This document shows, piece after piece, positions 35,395 to 48,100 of a stretch of DNA of 64,000 nucleotides (its first letter is position 1; the number at the start of each line of letters is the position of its first letter). The notes under the pieces are model-generated. The model did no database searches. It was not told the DNA's origin and was given only the letters and a program-made list of their open reading frames with translations. The position numbers were made by a program, and so were the translations under genes. Origin of the DNA: Synaphobranchus kaupii. Lineage: Eukaryota; Chordata; Actinopteri; Anguilliformes; Synaphobranchidae. Where the stretch lies: assembly GCA_029718625.1 (NCBI GenBank), contig CM056380.1, forward strand, positions 99,254,926 through 99,318,925. Direction: 5' to 3'.

Positions 35395-36810
35395 CTGAAA
35401 GAGGGGCTTGTAAAGGAAAAGACCCAGGAGGGCACAGCAAAGTACAAGACCCATAACGAAACGGTACAATAGACTGAATTACAGTACTGTATATTCATAT
35501 AGGAGCCACTCTTATCCAGAGCAAACAGATTAAATAAAAGCATTGAATTATTGCATTTATTTCTCCTTTATTTTACCAGGTGAGTCCCATTGAGATATCA
35601 CAAACTACAAATAAATGAAAGTGCAATATTATGGCATGTTAGTGAATAGTGAAGTCACCGCACGTAGCCTATGCAAGACAAGGGGTTTTACATGTAACAA
35701 CATTGTAGTGATTTATTACAGTAAATGAGGAGCGTCATTTTATGAGAAAAGGCAACTTATTTAATTTAAATGAGGGTGAGAAATGTTACAGGCCCTGTAG
35801 TAGAATCAGAATGGCAGAAAGGCATTTCAGATTGTAAATATTTTAGTATTGAAAAATGTAACGTTAATGTTACCGTAGTGGGCTACTAATAAGTTTAGCT
35901 GGCTACATAACGTTACGTCATTGTTACAGTATCATAAGACAGATAATTATGTATAGGATTCCTTTTCGGACGGGCTTTCTTTATTCATAGTAAGTTAAGT
36001 ATGTAATCAAACATTTGCATGGCTATTCTGTAATTTCATCCATCGATTGGGATGGCCTGTGCCATCATGACCATGTTTTTGTTAGAAGTTTGTCTTATTT
36101 TTACCTGCCCCTCTCTCTGCCAAAAGCATAGAAAATATGCATTGTTTGGAGCGGCGGCTGGGAAAGTACTAAGCTATGTAGGCGTATAGAATGCAATATG
36201 CGTATGTTATTAATGTAGGCTACAGATTTCTTAAGTCAATCACTGGGCTAGGAGTTCGCTAACTGGCTAGTTCGGTAACAAGTTTTGCTACAGCCAAAAA
36301 CTGTTTAACCATACTTTTTGCTAATAATCATCTTACAAAGAATCCCCACATTACTGCCTTGACATTTTCATAGTACTCAAACACTGGGAAAAGAGAATTC
36401 ATAGGGGCAATGCACAGTCAATATGCCTACGTAACTTATGACACCAAGAGTCCGAAAAATGCATTACTTAATCCACAAGGCATAGCAAGCAGGCATAGCA
36501 TGTAACGTAGCTACATCCCATTTCGTATCATGATCAATGCTTACTGTTTAGCATGGCGGCGTTTCTCACACAAATCAAAAACACAATTTTTGATACGCAC
36601 AGTAATTCTGGTGAGGTAGCCCATCAATAACTGCACACCAGTTCCCTTGAATATAAAAGGCACTTTGCTCACTCATTTGTCTGCCCACTCCGATGAGCCT
36701 TGCGCTGTGAGAAAGCATTGACAATCTCCAAGTTCAGCTCCCGAGCTCGGCAGTCCATTCAATCTCTCCTAACTAGCTAACACCAGTGAAACTTCACCGC
36801 CAAAACGAAT

Positions 36811-37124
36811 TCTGTTTCTCCTGACAAATTTTCCTATTGAACTCTATGGAAAAATAAGTCAGGAGAAGAAACCCTTCAAGTTATCCATCCATATCTACTG
36901 CATATCTGGCAGCAGTGATGGTTTAAGGCTTGTTTGATACCTCAGACCCTTGATGACCCTTGATGCCATTTAGCCAGCCACGTGTTCCATACCGTTCCAG
37001 TGTAATTTACAGCTAAATCTAGTCCCACCCCCCAATTCCCATAGAGATCCATTCAAATGCAGAGAGGTTATAGTATCGCTTGTAGGAGTACCAGAAAATA
37101 AGATAAGTCTTTTGATGTTGTTGG
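36811..37124. mobile_element. Foldback family F1, single-arm fragment
   Basis: Matches the centre and right arm of the element at 18165: TTTCTCCTGAC..., CCATCCATATCTACTGC, CCCACCCCCCAATTCCC, TATAGTATCGCTT. The left arm is missing and the right terminus is lost. Confidence 0.75.
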
Positions 37125-37149
37125 GTCACAGACATCAGGAAGTCATGGC

Positions 37150-37368
37150 GTGCAAAGGATATGCGACCAAATATTAAAAATGATTACTTTATTCTATATT
37201 ATGTTAAACAGTCCAATACTTTTTGATGCTGACAGTCTGCACTTCAAAAATTGTCATTGTATCCTTTCAAACTCAAAGTGCTAGAGTACAGTACCAAAAT
37301 AACAATGAGATAATCAACGTTATTCACTTCACCTGTCAGTGGTTTTAATGTTGTGGCTGATCGGCGTA
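37150..37368. mobile_element. Tc1/mariner terminal fragment
   Basis: Ends with CACCTGTCAGTGG, TTTTAATGTTGTGGCTGATC and GGCGTA, the terminal sequence of a Tc1/mariner family widespread in fish. Preceded by CAATACTTTTTGATGC and CAAAGTGCTAGAGTAC from the same element's 3' region. Only one end remains; the LINE begins about 0.1 kb later. Confidence 0.7.
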
Positions 37369-37470
37369 CCAGGAACGCTAGCTTCCATGGAAATTTGGAC
37401 CAATGAGTGGTTTCTGACACATCGGCGCATTAACGCTGTTTCTGGCGCAAGAAACTACCGTACTAAATAA

Positions 37471-39363
37471 TTAATAGATAAGCAAGCTTTTGCGACAATT
37501 AGAAATAAATGTTTCGTAGAGTTACAGAAAGCAAAAACTAATTATTATCAGAAACTCATAAATGAAGCCTCTTTGCACCCCAAAAAGCTGTGGGATGCAC
37601 TGAACACCATAACTGGAGGAAGGACAAAAAATAACCAAGGCAAGATAAGCGTTTTCTCACAGGGATTATTGCTAACAGAGCCTCAAAAACTTGCTTGCGC
37701 GTTTAATACTTTTTTTATTTCATCAGTAGAAGAGCTCGCAGCCCGCTTTGATCCATCTGTGCAACAAGTGCAATTTTCTGCCTCACAATCACAACCTTTC
37801 TCCTTCGCAGAAATATCTCATGAGTGTTTAATAAACAATACACATTCTCTAAAGAAGACAAAAACAAAGGATACACATGACATGAACTCAGACTTCTTTC
37901 TGTCACATTTGAATTCTTTATTAACAGTCACCCATCATCTCATAAACTTATGTATTACAAAGTCTGTTTTTCCTTCCGCATGGAAAACATCTAAAATCAT
38001 TCCCATTTACAAAGCAGGTGATCCAACAGTCATATCAAATTATAGACCGATATCTATTCTTCCAATAATGTCAAAGATCCTGGAAAAGGTGCTAGCCACT
38101 CAGCTCACCGACTACTTAGAATCACACGGTCTTTTAAATGAATTTCAGTTTGGTTCTTGAACAAACAGATCAACCACGTCCGCAGTATTATATCTCACAG
38201 AATCAATTAGACAATCATTAAATGTAGGGAATATAACCGGTGCAATATTTATCGATTTTTCAAAAGCATTTGATACCGTTAATCATTCAATACTTCTCAA
38301 TAAGTTAACGAAGTTCAATCTATCATCAACTGCAATAAACATGCTTTCATCATATCTATTAGAAAGAACACAACTGGTCCAAATAGATCAACTTAAATCC
38401 ACTTCTACGACAAGCAATATCGGTGTACCACAAGGATCTATTCTAGGACCGCTATTGTTCATATTATATATTAATGATCTGCCCTCAGTATGCTCATCAA
38501 CCCAAGTGCTTCTATACGCGGACGACACTGTTATCTTTACCTCTGCACATAAAATAGATGACATTTATTCCAAACTTTCATTAGACCTACAAGCTCTTCA
38601 CCACTGGTTACACAGAAATCATTTAACATTAAATATAAAAAAAACACAATGTATGTATTTTCGATCCTCTCAAAAAACATTTTCGACTCCGCCCCCTATA
38701 CAACTAAAAAACGAACCCTTGTCTGTAACGAGTACCTATAAATATCTCGGCGTCACGCTTAACGATCATATGACGTTTAAACCACATATTGAATACCTTG
38801 CAAAACAGCTAAATAAAAAACTTTTCGTCTACAATAAAATTCGGACATATCTTACACGAACCGTTTCAAATACATATTTAAATGCCATAATTCTATCCAC
38901 ATTATCATATTGTTTACCAATTTGGTCATCTGCTACAAAATGCACATTAGACCCAATCATTCGTCTTTATAATAGATCGTACAAAATTCACGCGAAATTA
39001 CCATCTCGCACACATCATTGCACTGCCTTGCAACAAGTAAACGCACTCACTTTTGAAAATTACCAAATATTACTGAACTTAAAACTTTACCATAAAATAC
39101 AAAACAATACTCTTCCTCAGATCATTAACAACCGATTGCCACGTCATTCCAATAACCGACAACAAAGACAAACCCGTTCCATTACAAACGCATTAAATCC
39201 ACTTCAAAGATACAAAAACAATTTTGGTCAAAAATCGTTTTTCAATAGAAACACAGAATCATGGAATAATTTACCATTAAATATAAGGACAAATATACAT
39301 TTTAACAACTTTAAAAAACAGCTCAATTCTCATCTTATAAATAACCAAATCTGTCAACACTAG
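37471..39363 (+). pseudogene. LINE reverse transcriptase, one in-frame stop
   Basis: A single reading frame of 631 codons interrupted only by TGA at 38158-38160. Order: linker (LIDKQAFATIRNK, ELQKAKTNYYQKLIN), RT palm entry (KIIPIYKAGDP, NYRPISILPIMSKILEK), the stop, then IFIDFSKAFDTVNHSILL with the first catalytic Asp, GVPQGSILGPLLFILYINDL, LLYADDTVIF with the YADD box, YKYLGVTLNDHMTFKPHI, and a C-terminal region to QICQH. The stop falls where a Arg codon (CGA) is expected in QFGSRTNRST-like contexts, so one CpG transition explains it. Otherwise unusually well preserved. Confidence 0.9.
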
Positions 39364-39700
39364 ACTATAATTAATTTCAGATCACACTGTGTCTGCTCCA
39401 TAAACACTCACTTTATTATTATTTTTTTTTTTTTTTTCATTGTTTCTACATATTTCTTTCTTTTCTTTTCACATTTTAATTACTGTACATCTATAGATTT
39501 TTTACTCCTGTCTTTGTTATTTTTTCCTCATTTTCTGTTCATCTCAATTTATTTTATTTTTTTCTTTCCCTATGCTGTAGGACAGGGAACCCTCTGCAAA
39601 CCAGTAATGTACTGAGTAGGGCCCAAAGATTTTAGGACTTTTATGTACTATTATCTTTTTTCCCTGTATAAAATAAATTAATAATAATAATAAAAAAGAA
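37471..39700 (+). mobile_element. 5'-truncated LINE with 3' UTR and tail
   Basis: Coding sequence in one frame from 37471 to 39363, then a T-rich 3' UTR of about 330 bp ending ATAAAATAAATTAATAATAA with an A-rich tail. The endonuclease domain is absent, as expected from incomplete reverse transcription. Antisense to fhit. Clade not resolved beyond the CR1/L2/Jockey-type non-LTR group. Confidence 0.85.
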
Positions 39701-42169
39701 GTAACTACCGGATCTATGTTCCAAATAAAATACGAAAAAGTCAGGGAAGGGCCATTTAATAATTTTTTAAAAATACATACAAGGACTAGTTATTTTTTGT
39801 ATTGACAGAATCCGCTTTGTTCGTGTTCGTATACATGCTAGAAGTTTTAGCTGCCCTATAAAAGTGAATGGAGAGTGACAAATACCCTATTCTGTATTAT
39901 CACCACAGGGGATTAGCTAACTGAGTTAAATGCACCTAGCAGTTTACCTAGCCATGCTCAGATTTTAGCACTGGCTAAAAATCTAAATTTTTGCCCGGAC
40001 GCAGTGTGGGCGATCCTAAACGCCTGAAAGTAGGTAACTGACTGGCTGAGTGGCTCCGTGGCTGTCTGTCCCCCGTTGTTGAAAAGCGCATGCGCGAATT
40101 GCAAGTGGTGAAAACCGCAGGCGCAAAATTACAATTTTGCGGTAAAAAGTTGTAAAGTGAATGCGCAAAATTCTAATTTCAAGTAATTACGGTAAAAGGT
40201 TTGCTGTCTAACCCTGCACAAGTTTATGGTGGGAGGTCGCATATCGGAGGTGGTAAACGCGGCGTTCGAGCTGTGCAACTGGGGACTTGGCCCAATGGAC
40301 ACCCTTCGCAGGAAAGTTTTGGCTTGGCTAGTAAATATTGCTAAAACAGCTAACTACAACCATGACATATTAACTTTTAATTGTATATGTTTATCATTCA
40401 GTATCAGTATGTTGGCCGATACAAAAGCATTTCATGATGAAAAATGTTGAAGGTCAAGTGCTTTAAAAGCGAAAATTATATAAAAGCAATATTTGTGGAC
40501 ACCTGTGGATATGTTATACAGGTCAATTTGCTGAAATGTATAATCTTTCTCGTAGGCGTTAGCACCCAGTGAATAGGCCTTTTGTTTCACCAGCGGGAGG
40601 GGTGATACTTTTCATTAATCTCCTGATCTCCTATTCATTAAATGAGTGACACAATTAGTTTTCATACCTTGCCGATTACCATGGACTGCTTAGTAGGTCA
40701 TGTATTAACAATCAATATTTTCTTGGTTTTCAGCAAATAAAAAATCTTGTGAGAATGCTGTCAATGTGTGCATTCTCTGTGTACAGAAAATGTCAGGTCA
40801 TTAAAACTACTTCAACTCTCGATATGGGCTAACAAAACGATTAATAAATTCATATTTTATGAACTATTAAACTAATGTGGTATCTAAACAAAAAAATGTG
40901 ATATCCATTTTTATCACAATATGTAAACCGGAGCGAACTGGAGCTTGTGGTAACATCCTAATAGTGCTCATCACTCTACTTAAATTACGTTCGCTTCCCC
41001 TCCTCGCTCGCTCCCGCTCACATACTCTGACACACACACCTTTGAGAATCAGATGCACTCCGTCACCCCGGGATGCAGGCCAACCTGCATGCTCCAGAAC
41101 AATATTGTCAAATGTTCCCCACTGTTTGCATACAGGCGTCCGGGCTGAGCTAGGCTTGCCAAGTATTGTTTAGTTACACAGTATTACTATTCAGCACATC
41201 TTTTACCTTTTAAAATGAAAATTGAATATAAGTAATGTTGATGACACTGATTATGGCACTTGCATTTACTTGGGTTTTTGGAGACATGCAGCCAGTTTTT
41301 ACCACACTGAAGCTTATGACACAACACAGCCAATCTGTCCGCAGCAGCTTTGATCATTAAAACTCAGTCTGGTCAGAGCAGATTTTGTGTGTTGCTGACC
41401 TTATGTAGCCAACAGCCTACGAGGCTTCAGTCTTCATTTTGCAGATTGTCAAACCACAGATTGCCAGGCATAGAAAAGACTGGAGAAGCCAGACTTCCAT
41501 TGCAGCTATCCCTGCTTCCTCATAATGGCCTCCCCTCCCAGCTTTATGGAGAGAAAATGGAAATGAAGATACATTCACACAGACAGGCATCCAGTTATCT
41601 TGTTTAGATTCTACTTGAAGAGTGGAAGCAAGATGAAGTGAAAGAGGGAAAAGGGGGAGTCTCGCTCGTGAAGAAAGCTATTGGCACGGTGAAAAAATAT
41701 AAGTCAGTTTTTCAAATTAAATTATTTTGGTCATTTTTGATACCCTTCATTGATTTTTCTAAATGAAAAGGCTCAGATGTGCCTTTTCTTGTGTTCAGAT
41801 CAAGAGAGCTGCTTTTCTAAGCTATAGTGGAACAGTGCACAATTCTAAACTACAGTGTAATAGTCCATAACCCTCCTCAGATAGTTTAACAGGAAATACC
41901 TTCAACAGCATGCACCACTTGTGAGTGTAACAGCACACAGCTCTGCTCATCTACAGTGCAATTAACTGCTCTGCCATAGGATATAAAATACCTGAATTAC
42001 GGTAAGAGAATACAGTTTTCAATAGGTTAGTTCTTGTATAAAAAGTAAACTAACTAGCCCCAGAGAATTGGGTAAATATTACTGCATTATCATTCAAAGT
42101 GAAGCAAAGTAAATTTTCCTGCAAGAAGGTATATTACTATAGGCCATTTAGGCCATACATCATACTTGA

Positions 42170-42375
42170 TCTCACACACACCATTATACTCTCTCACACA
42201 CACCATTATTGATTGATTTTATTGATTGATTTTATTTTGAATATATAATAAACAAGACTTACAAAACAAAACAAGAATACCCATTATACTCTCACATGCA
42301 TTATTACGCCCTCTCTCACACAATCTTTCCTCTCAAACACACCGCCGTACTCTCACACACACTATTATACTCTCA
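42170..42375 (-). repeat. Degenerate inverted copies of the 22-bp repeat
   Basis: CTCTCACACACACCATTATA-type units occur here on the + strand, the reverse complement of the big array at 45120-53349. They are irregular in length and interrupted by a TGATTGATTTTA-rich insertion (about 42208-42280) flanked by CCATTAT on both sides. Confidence 0.75.
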
Positions 42376-42561
42376 CATGTAAAACCTGTAGAAATATTAT
42401 AACTAGTGTACCCACTGTTAATTACTAATTACTCATTCCTGATCACTAACAAGTTAAAGTATAAACTAATGCATGAAACTAACCCACTGCAAATGTTTTA
42501 AATATCATACTTGACAAAGAACATCTTGAAAAAGAAACATCAACAAGGGAACGTGAGACCT

Positions 42562-43244
42562 GGGCTGTGTTCGGAATCGCTCCCTATTCACTATATAGTG
42601 CACTATTTAGGGTATCGGCCATTTTGTAGAGTGTCCAAAATTCAAAATGTCAATTTGACACCCTAAATAGTCCACTCAATATCCCCCACAATGCACCACA
42701 AAATGTAGGGTACAAACGATGTACACTACATGACCGGAGATATTTTTTTGTCAAGATGGCGATGGCTGAGTCTGCACTGGTCTACAAATGAAAATATAAA
42801 TGCAAGTTTCATCTTCATCTATATTAAATCAGTTTAATCTGCTTTATAACCAAAATATAAATAAACCCGGTAGATTAAATATATTACAAAGTGTTAGCTA
42901 TTTTTTTAATTTAACAATTATTACTGTTTAATGGAAAATGCAACTTAATTAGCTAGCTAGCTAACTAGTTACCTAACTTACCTATCTACCTACAACGAGA
43001 CAACAAAACCCTTGTTCAAAATTTAAAAAGAAAACTTTTTTACCGTTTCTTGCATGCTTTCTCACCAAGCCGGTGACCGCTGTCACGCAAGCGTTGTGCG
43101 CTGCTAAGTAACCTATTCAGACTATGTAGTGTCCGAAATCACCTCCTCCTTTTCCACCAGTGAATCCCTATCTAGTGCCCTATGTAGATTCCCTAAGTAG
43201 TGTATAGGGAGGGAGTGAATAGGGAGCGATTCCGAACAGAGCCC
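42562..43244. mobile_element. TIR DNA element (~680 bp)
   Basis: Ends GGGCTGTGTTCGGAATCGC and GCGATTCCGAACAGAGCCC. Subterminal TCCCTATTCACTATATAG and CACTATTTAGGG have inverted partners near the right end (CCCTAAGTAGTGTATAGGGA). No transposase. The target duplication is uncertain. Confidence 0.8.
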
Positions 43245-43559
43245 AAGTGGTCTCAAAGGGGGGAATATGTAGAAGTAAGTCGTTTTTAGGCTCAAAGGCC
43301 ACATAAGCAAAAGATAAATAAAATATGGAATGTGAGTGGAAGAGCACTGAAAGTGGGTAGGAGGTCAAGGGGGGGAGGAGTTTTCTGTCTCACAGGCTGT
43401 CCGATAACAGAAGATAGGACAGATCATGTAAGCTGAGCAACGGGATGTACCAATAACAAAGATAGGATAGATCATGGTGACCCAGATGAAATTGGGAAAT
43501 ATGAATAGCAAGACATGGTCCGATCCGATTTTAGCAGAGGCATGCAAGGACAAGTAACA

Positions 43560-44653
43560 GTTGGGACAGGGCCAAAAAAAAGACTGGGAAGTTAAAAAAA
43601 CACCTGTTTGGAACGTTCCACAGGTAAACAGGTGATGCTATTTTATTTTCAGCGATACTGTAACCTCTCTGAATTTGAATGGATCTCTATGGTAATTGGG
43701 GGGTGGGACTAGATTAAGCTGTAAATTACACGGGAATAGTATGGAATCCATGGTTGGCCGAGTGGCTGTAAGTAATCAAGAGTCTGAGGTATCAAACGAG
43801 CCTCAAAACATCACTCTGCTGCCAGATATGCAGTAGATATGGATGGATCACTTGGAGGGTTGTTTCTCCTGGCTTATTTTCAATTCAATAGGAAAATGAG
43901 TCAGGAGAAACAACCCTTAAAGTGATCCATCCATATCTACTGCATATCTGGCAGCAGAGTGATGTTTTGAGGCTCGTTTGATACCTCAGACTCTTGATTA
44001 CTTACAGCCACTCGGCCAACCATGGATTCCCATACTATTCCCGTGTAATTTACAGCTTAATCTAGTCCCACCCCCCAATTCCCATAGAGATCCATTCAAA
44101 TTCAGAGAGGTTACAGTATCGCTGAAAATAAAATAGCATCACCTGTTTACCTGTGGAACGTTCCAAACAGGTGTTTTTTAGACCCTTGAGGACTTAGAAC
44201 CATTTAGCCAACCATGTGTTCCATACTGTTCCCAGTGTAATTTACAGCTAAATCTAGTCCCACCCCCAAATTCCCATAGAGATCCATTCAAATGCAGAGA
44301 GGTTATAGTATCGCTTCTAAGAGTACCTGAAAATAAAATATCAAGAGTCTTTTCATATCCTTTTAAATACAGTCATGATCGCATCACCTGTTTACCTGTG
44401 GAATGGCAAACAGGTGTTTTTTTGAGCTTCACAGATTTTTTTTATTTTGCCCCTTGTCCCAACTTTTTTTGGATCAAATTCAGAATTAGCATATATTTAC
44501 AAAAATCAATAATGTTGATAAGGTAAAACATTAAATGTATTTTCTTTGTACTGTTTTCAATTAAATATACATAAAAGAGAATTTACAAATCAAAGCTTTC
44601 TGCTTTTATGTGCATTTTACATACTGTCCCAACTTTTTTGGAATTGGGGTTGT
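43560..44653. mobile_element. Foldback family F1, rearranged three-arm copy
   Basis: The palindrome centre is near 43885 (GTTGTTTCTCCTGG against CAGGAGAAACAACCC). After the right arm reaches AACAGGTGTTTTTT near 44177, a second right-arm copy follows (44178-44420) before the normal end ATTGGGGTTG TA at 44654. So one left arm faces two right arms. The outer left terminus is lost. Confidence 0.75.
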
Positions 44654-44947
44654 AAGTACGTGAGAGAGAATGATTGTGTGAGGGAGAATAGGAGTGTGAG
44701 TGAAAAGGAAGGCAGTTTAAATGATCAGTTCCTGAATGGCTAACAGCCTTTACAAAGACAAACCCGCCACCTCTCAGCAGCACCTTGAGTGTCCATATAG
44801 ACAGGGATCTAAATTAAGCCACGGCTAGATTAAATAACACTTTAAATTCAAGTTTTGTTAGTACGATAGCAAGGTTGCCATCACTTTTCCAATTATTTAA
44901 TTTATTTTTCAAGCTTTTTGAAGAAGAAAATCACACCGTTTCAATCA

Positions 44948-45030
44948 AACTCTCTCACACACACTACTATTCTTCTCACACAAACAATCATTCTCTCTCA
45001 CACAAACTATCATTCAGTCTCACACAGTCG
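44948..45030 (-). repeat. Short inverted relative of the 22-bp repeat
   Basis: CTCTCTCACACACACTACTA and similar units in the opposite orientation to the array that starts about 100 bp to the right. Irregular and diverged. Confidence 0.7.
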
Positions 45031-45119
45031 ACATACTAATATGAAATCTCTCAAATGTTAGTTTGTGTAAGACATTTTATATGTGCGCATAACAGGTTTT
45101 ACATTAATATGTGAGAGTG

Positions 45120-48100
45120 TACGATAATGTGTGTGTCAGCATATGATGGTGTGTGTGAGAAAGTATAATGGTGTATGTGAGAGTATATTGGTGTGTGTGA
45201 GAGTATAATGGTGTATGTGAGAGTATGATGGTGTGTGTGAGAGAGTATAATGGTGTATGAGAGAGTATATTGTGTGTGTGGGAGAGTATGATGGTGTGTG
45301 TGGGAGAGTATGATGGTTTATGTGAGAGTATGTTGTGTGTGGTGGGAGAGTATAATGGTGTGTGTGAGAGAGTATGATGGTGTGTGTGAGAGAGTATAAT
45401 GGTGTATGAGAGAGTATATTGGTGTGTGTGGGAGAGTATAATGGTGTATGTGAGAGTATGATGGTGTGTGTGTGTGTGGGAGAGTATGTTGTGTGTGGTG
45501 GGAGAGTATAATGGTGTGGGTGAGAGAGTATGATGGTGTGTGTGGGAGAGTATGATGGTTTATGTGAGAGTATGTTGTGTGTGGTGGGAGAGTATAATGG
45601 TGTGTGTGGGAGAGTATGATGGTTTATGTGAGAGTATGTTGTGTGTGGTGGGAGAGTATAATGGTGTATATGAGAGAGTATAATGGTGTGTGTGAGAGAG
45701 TATGATGGTGTGTGTGAGAGAGTATAATGGTGTGGGTGAGAGAGTATGATGGTGTGTGTGGGAGAGTATGTTGTGTGTGGTGGGAGAGTATAATGGTGTA
45801 TATGAGAGAGTATAATGGTGTGTGTGAGAGAGTATGATGGTGTGTGTGAGAGAGTATAATGGTGTATGTGAGAGAGTATGATGGTGTATATGAGAGAGTA
45901 TAATGGTGTGTGTGAGAGAGTATGATGTGTGTGTGAGAGAGTATAATGGTGTATGTGAGAGAGTATGATGGTGTATGTGAGAGAGTATGATGGTGTGTGT
46001 GGGAGAGTATGATGGTGTATGTGAGAGAGTATGATGGTGTATGTGAGAGAGTATAATGGTGTGTGTGTATGATGTGTGTGTGAGAGTATAATGGTGTGTG
46101 TGAGAGAGTATGAGTTGTGTGTGAGAGTATAATGGTGTATGTGAGAGTATGTTGTGTGTGGGACAGTATAATGGTGTGTGTGAGAGAGTATAATTGTGTA
46201 TGTGAGAGAGTATAATGGTGTATGTGAGAGAGTATGATGGTGTGTGTGGGAGAGTATAATGGTGTGTGTGGGAGAGTAGTATGGTGGTGTGTGAAAGTAT
46301 AATGGTGTATGTGAGAGTATGTTGTGTGTGGGAGAGTATAATGGTGTGTGTGAGAGAGTATAATGGTGTGTGAGAGAGTATGATGTTGTGTGTGAGAGAG
46401 TATAATGGTGTGTGTGAGAGAGTATAATAGGTGTGTGTGAGAGAGTATGATGGTGTGTGTGAGAGAGTATGATGGTGTATGTGAGAGTATGTTGTGTGTG
46501 AGAGAGTATGATGGTGTGTGTGAGAGAGTATGATGGTGTGTGTGTGAGAGAGTATGATGGTGTATGTGAGAGAGTATGATGGTGTGTGTGGGAGAGTAGT
46601 ATGGTGTGTGTGAGAGAGTATGATGGTGTGTGTGTGAGAGAGTATGATGGTGTGTGTGGGGAGAGTATCATGGTGTGTGTGAGAGAGTATAATGGTGTGT
46701 GTGAGAGAGTATGATGGTGTGTGTGAGAGAGTATGATGGTGTATGTGAGAGAGTATGATGTTGTGTGTGGGGAGAGTATGATGGTGTGTGTGAGAGAGTA
46801 TAATGGTGTGTGTGAGAGAGTATAATGGTGTGTGTGAGAGAGTATAATGGTGTGTGTGAGAGAGTATGATGGTGTATGTGAGAGAGTATGATGTTGTGTG
46901 TGAGAGAGTATGATGGTGTGTGTGAGAGAGTATGATGGTGTGTGTGGGAGAGTATGATGGTGTGTGTGGGAGAGGTATGATGGTGTATGTGAGAGTATTA
47001 TGGTGTGTGTGGGAGAGTATGATGTTGTGTGTGGGAGAGTATGATGGTGTATGTGAGAGTATTATGGTGTGTGTGGGAGAGTATTATGGTGTGTGTGGGA
47101 GAGTATGATGGTGTGTGTGAGAGAGTATGATGGTGTGTGTGGGAGAGTATGATGGTGTATGTGAGAGTATGATGTTGTGTGTGGGAGAGTATAATGGTGT
47201 GTGTGAGAGAGTATTATGGTGTGTGTGGGAGAGTATAATGGTGTGTGTGAGAGAGTATGATGTTGTGTGTGAGAGAGTATGATGGTGTGTGTGAGAGAGT
47301 ATGATGGTGTGTGTGGGAGAGTATGATGGTGTGTGTGAGAGAGTATGATGGTGTGTGTGGGAGAGTATGATGGTGTATGTGAGGAGAGTATGATGTTGTG
47401 TGTGGGAGAGTATAATGGTGTGTGTGGGAGAGTATGATGGTGTATGTGAGAGAGTATGATGGTGTGAGTGGGAGAGTATGATGGTGTGTGTGAAGAGAGT
47501 ATTAATGGTGTGTGTGAGAGAGTATAATGGTGTATGTGAGAGAGTATGATGGTGTATGTGAGAGAGTATGATGGTGTGTGTGAGAGAGTATGATGGTGGT
47601 GTGTGTGGGAGAGTATGATGGTGTATGTGAGAGAGTATGATGTTGTGTGTGGGAGAGTATAATGGTGTGTGTGAGAGAGTATGATGGTGTGTGTGGGAGA
47701 GTATGATGGTGTATGTGAGAGAGTATGATGGTGTGTGTGAGAGAGTATGATGGTGTGTGTGGGAGAGTATGATGGTGTATGTGAGAGAGTATCATGGTGT
47801 GTGTGAGAGAGTATGATGGTGTGTGTGAAAGTATAATGGTGTATGAGAGTATGTTGTGTGTGGGGAGAGTATAATGGTGTGTGTGAGAGAGTATGATGTT
47901 GTGTGTGAGAGAGTATGATGGTGTGTGTGAGAGAGTATGATGGTGTGTGTGGGAGAGTATGATGGTGTATGTGAGAGAGTATCATGGTGTGTGTGAGAGA
48001 GTATGATGGGTGTGTGTGAAAGTATAATGGTGTATGAGAGTATGTTGTGTGTGGGAGAGTATAATGGTGTGTGTGAGAGGAGTATGATGGTGTGGGTGAG

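Noticed and set aside
35075..35440. 121-residue minus-strand ORF
   Set aside because: Real coding is limited to 35249-35394 by splice sites; the flanks are intron.
40867..41173. Overlapping ORFs on both strands near a (CT/CA)-rich stretch
   Set aside because: Mirror ORFs over low-complexity sequence, no conserved motif.
45136..46671. 511-residue and longer (853, 899) His/Thr/Ser-rich minus-strand proteins
   Set aside because: Translation of a 22-bp tandem repeat that lacks stops in all three minus frames; no gene structure.
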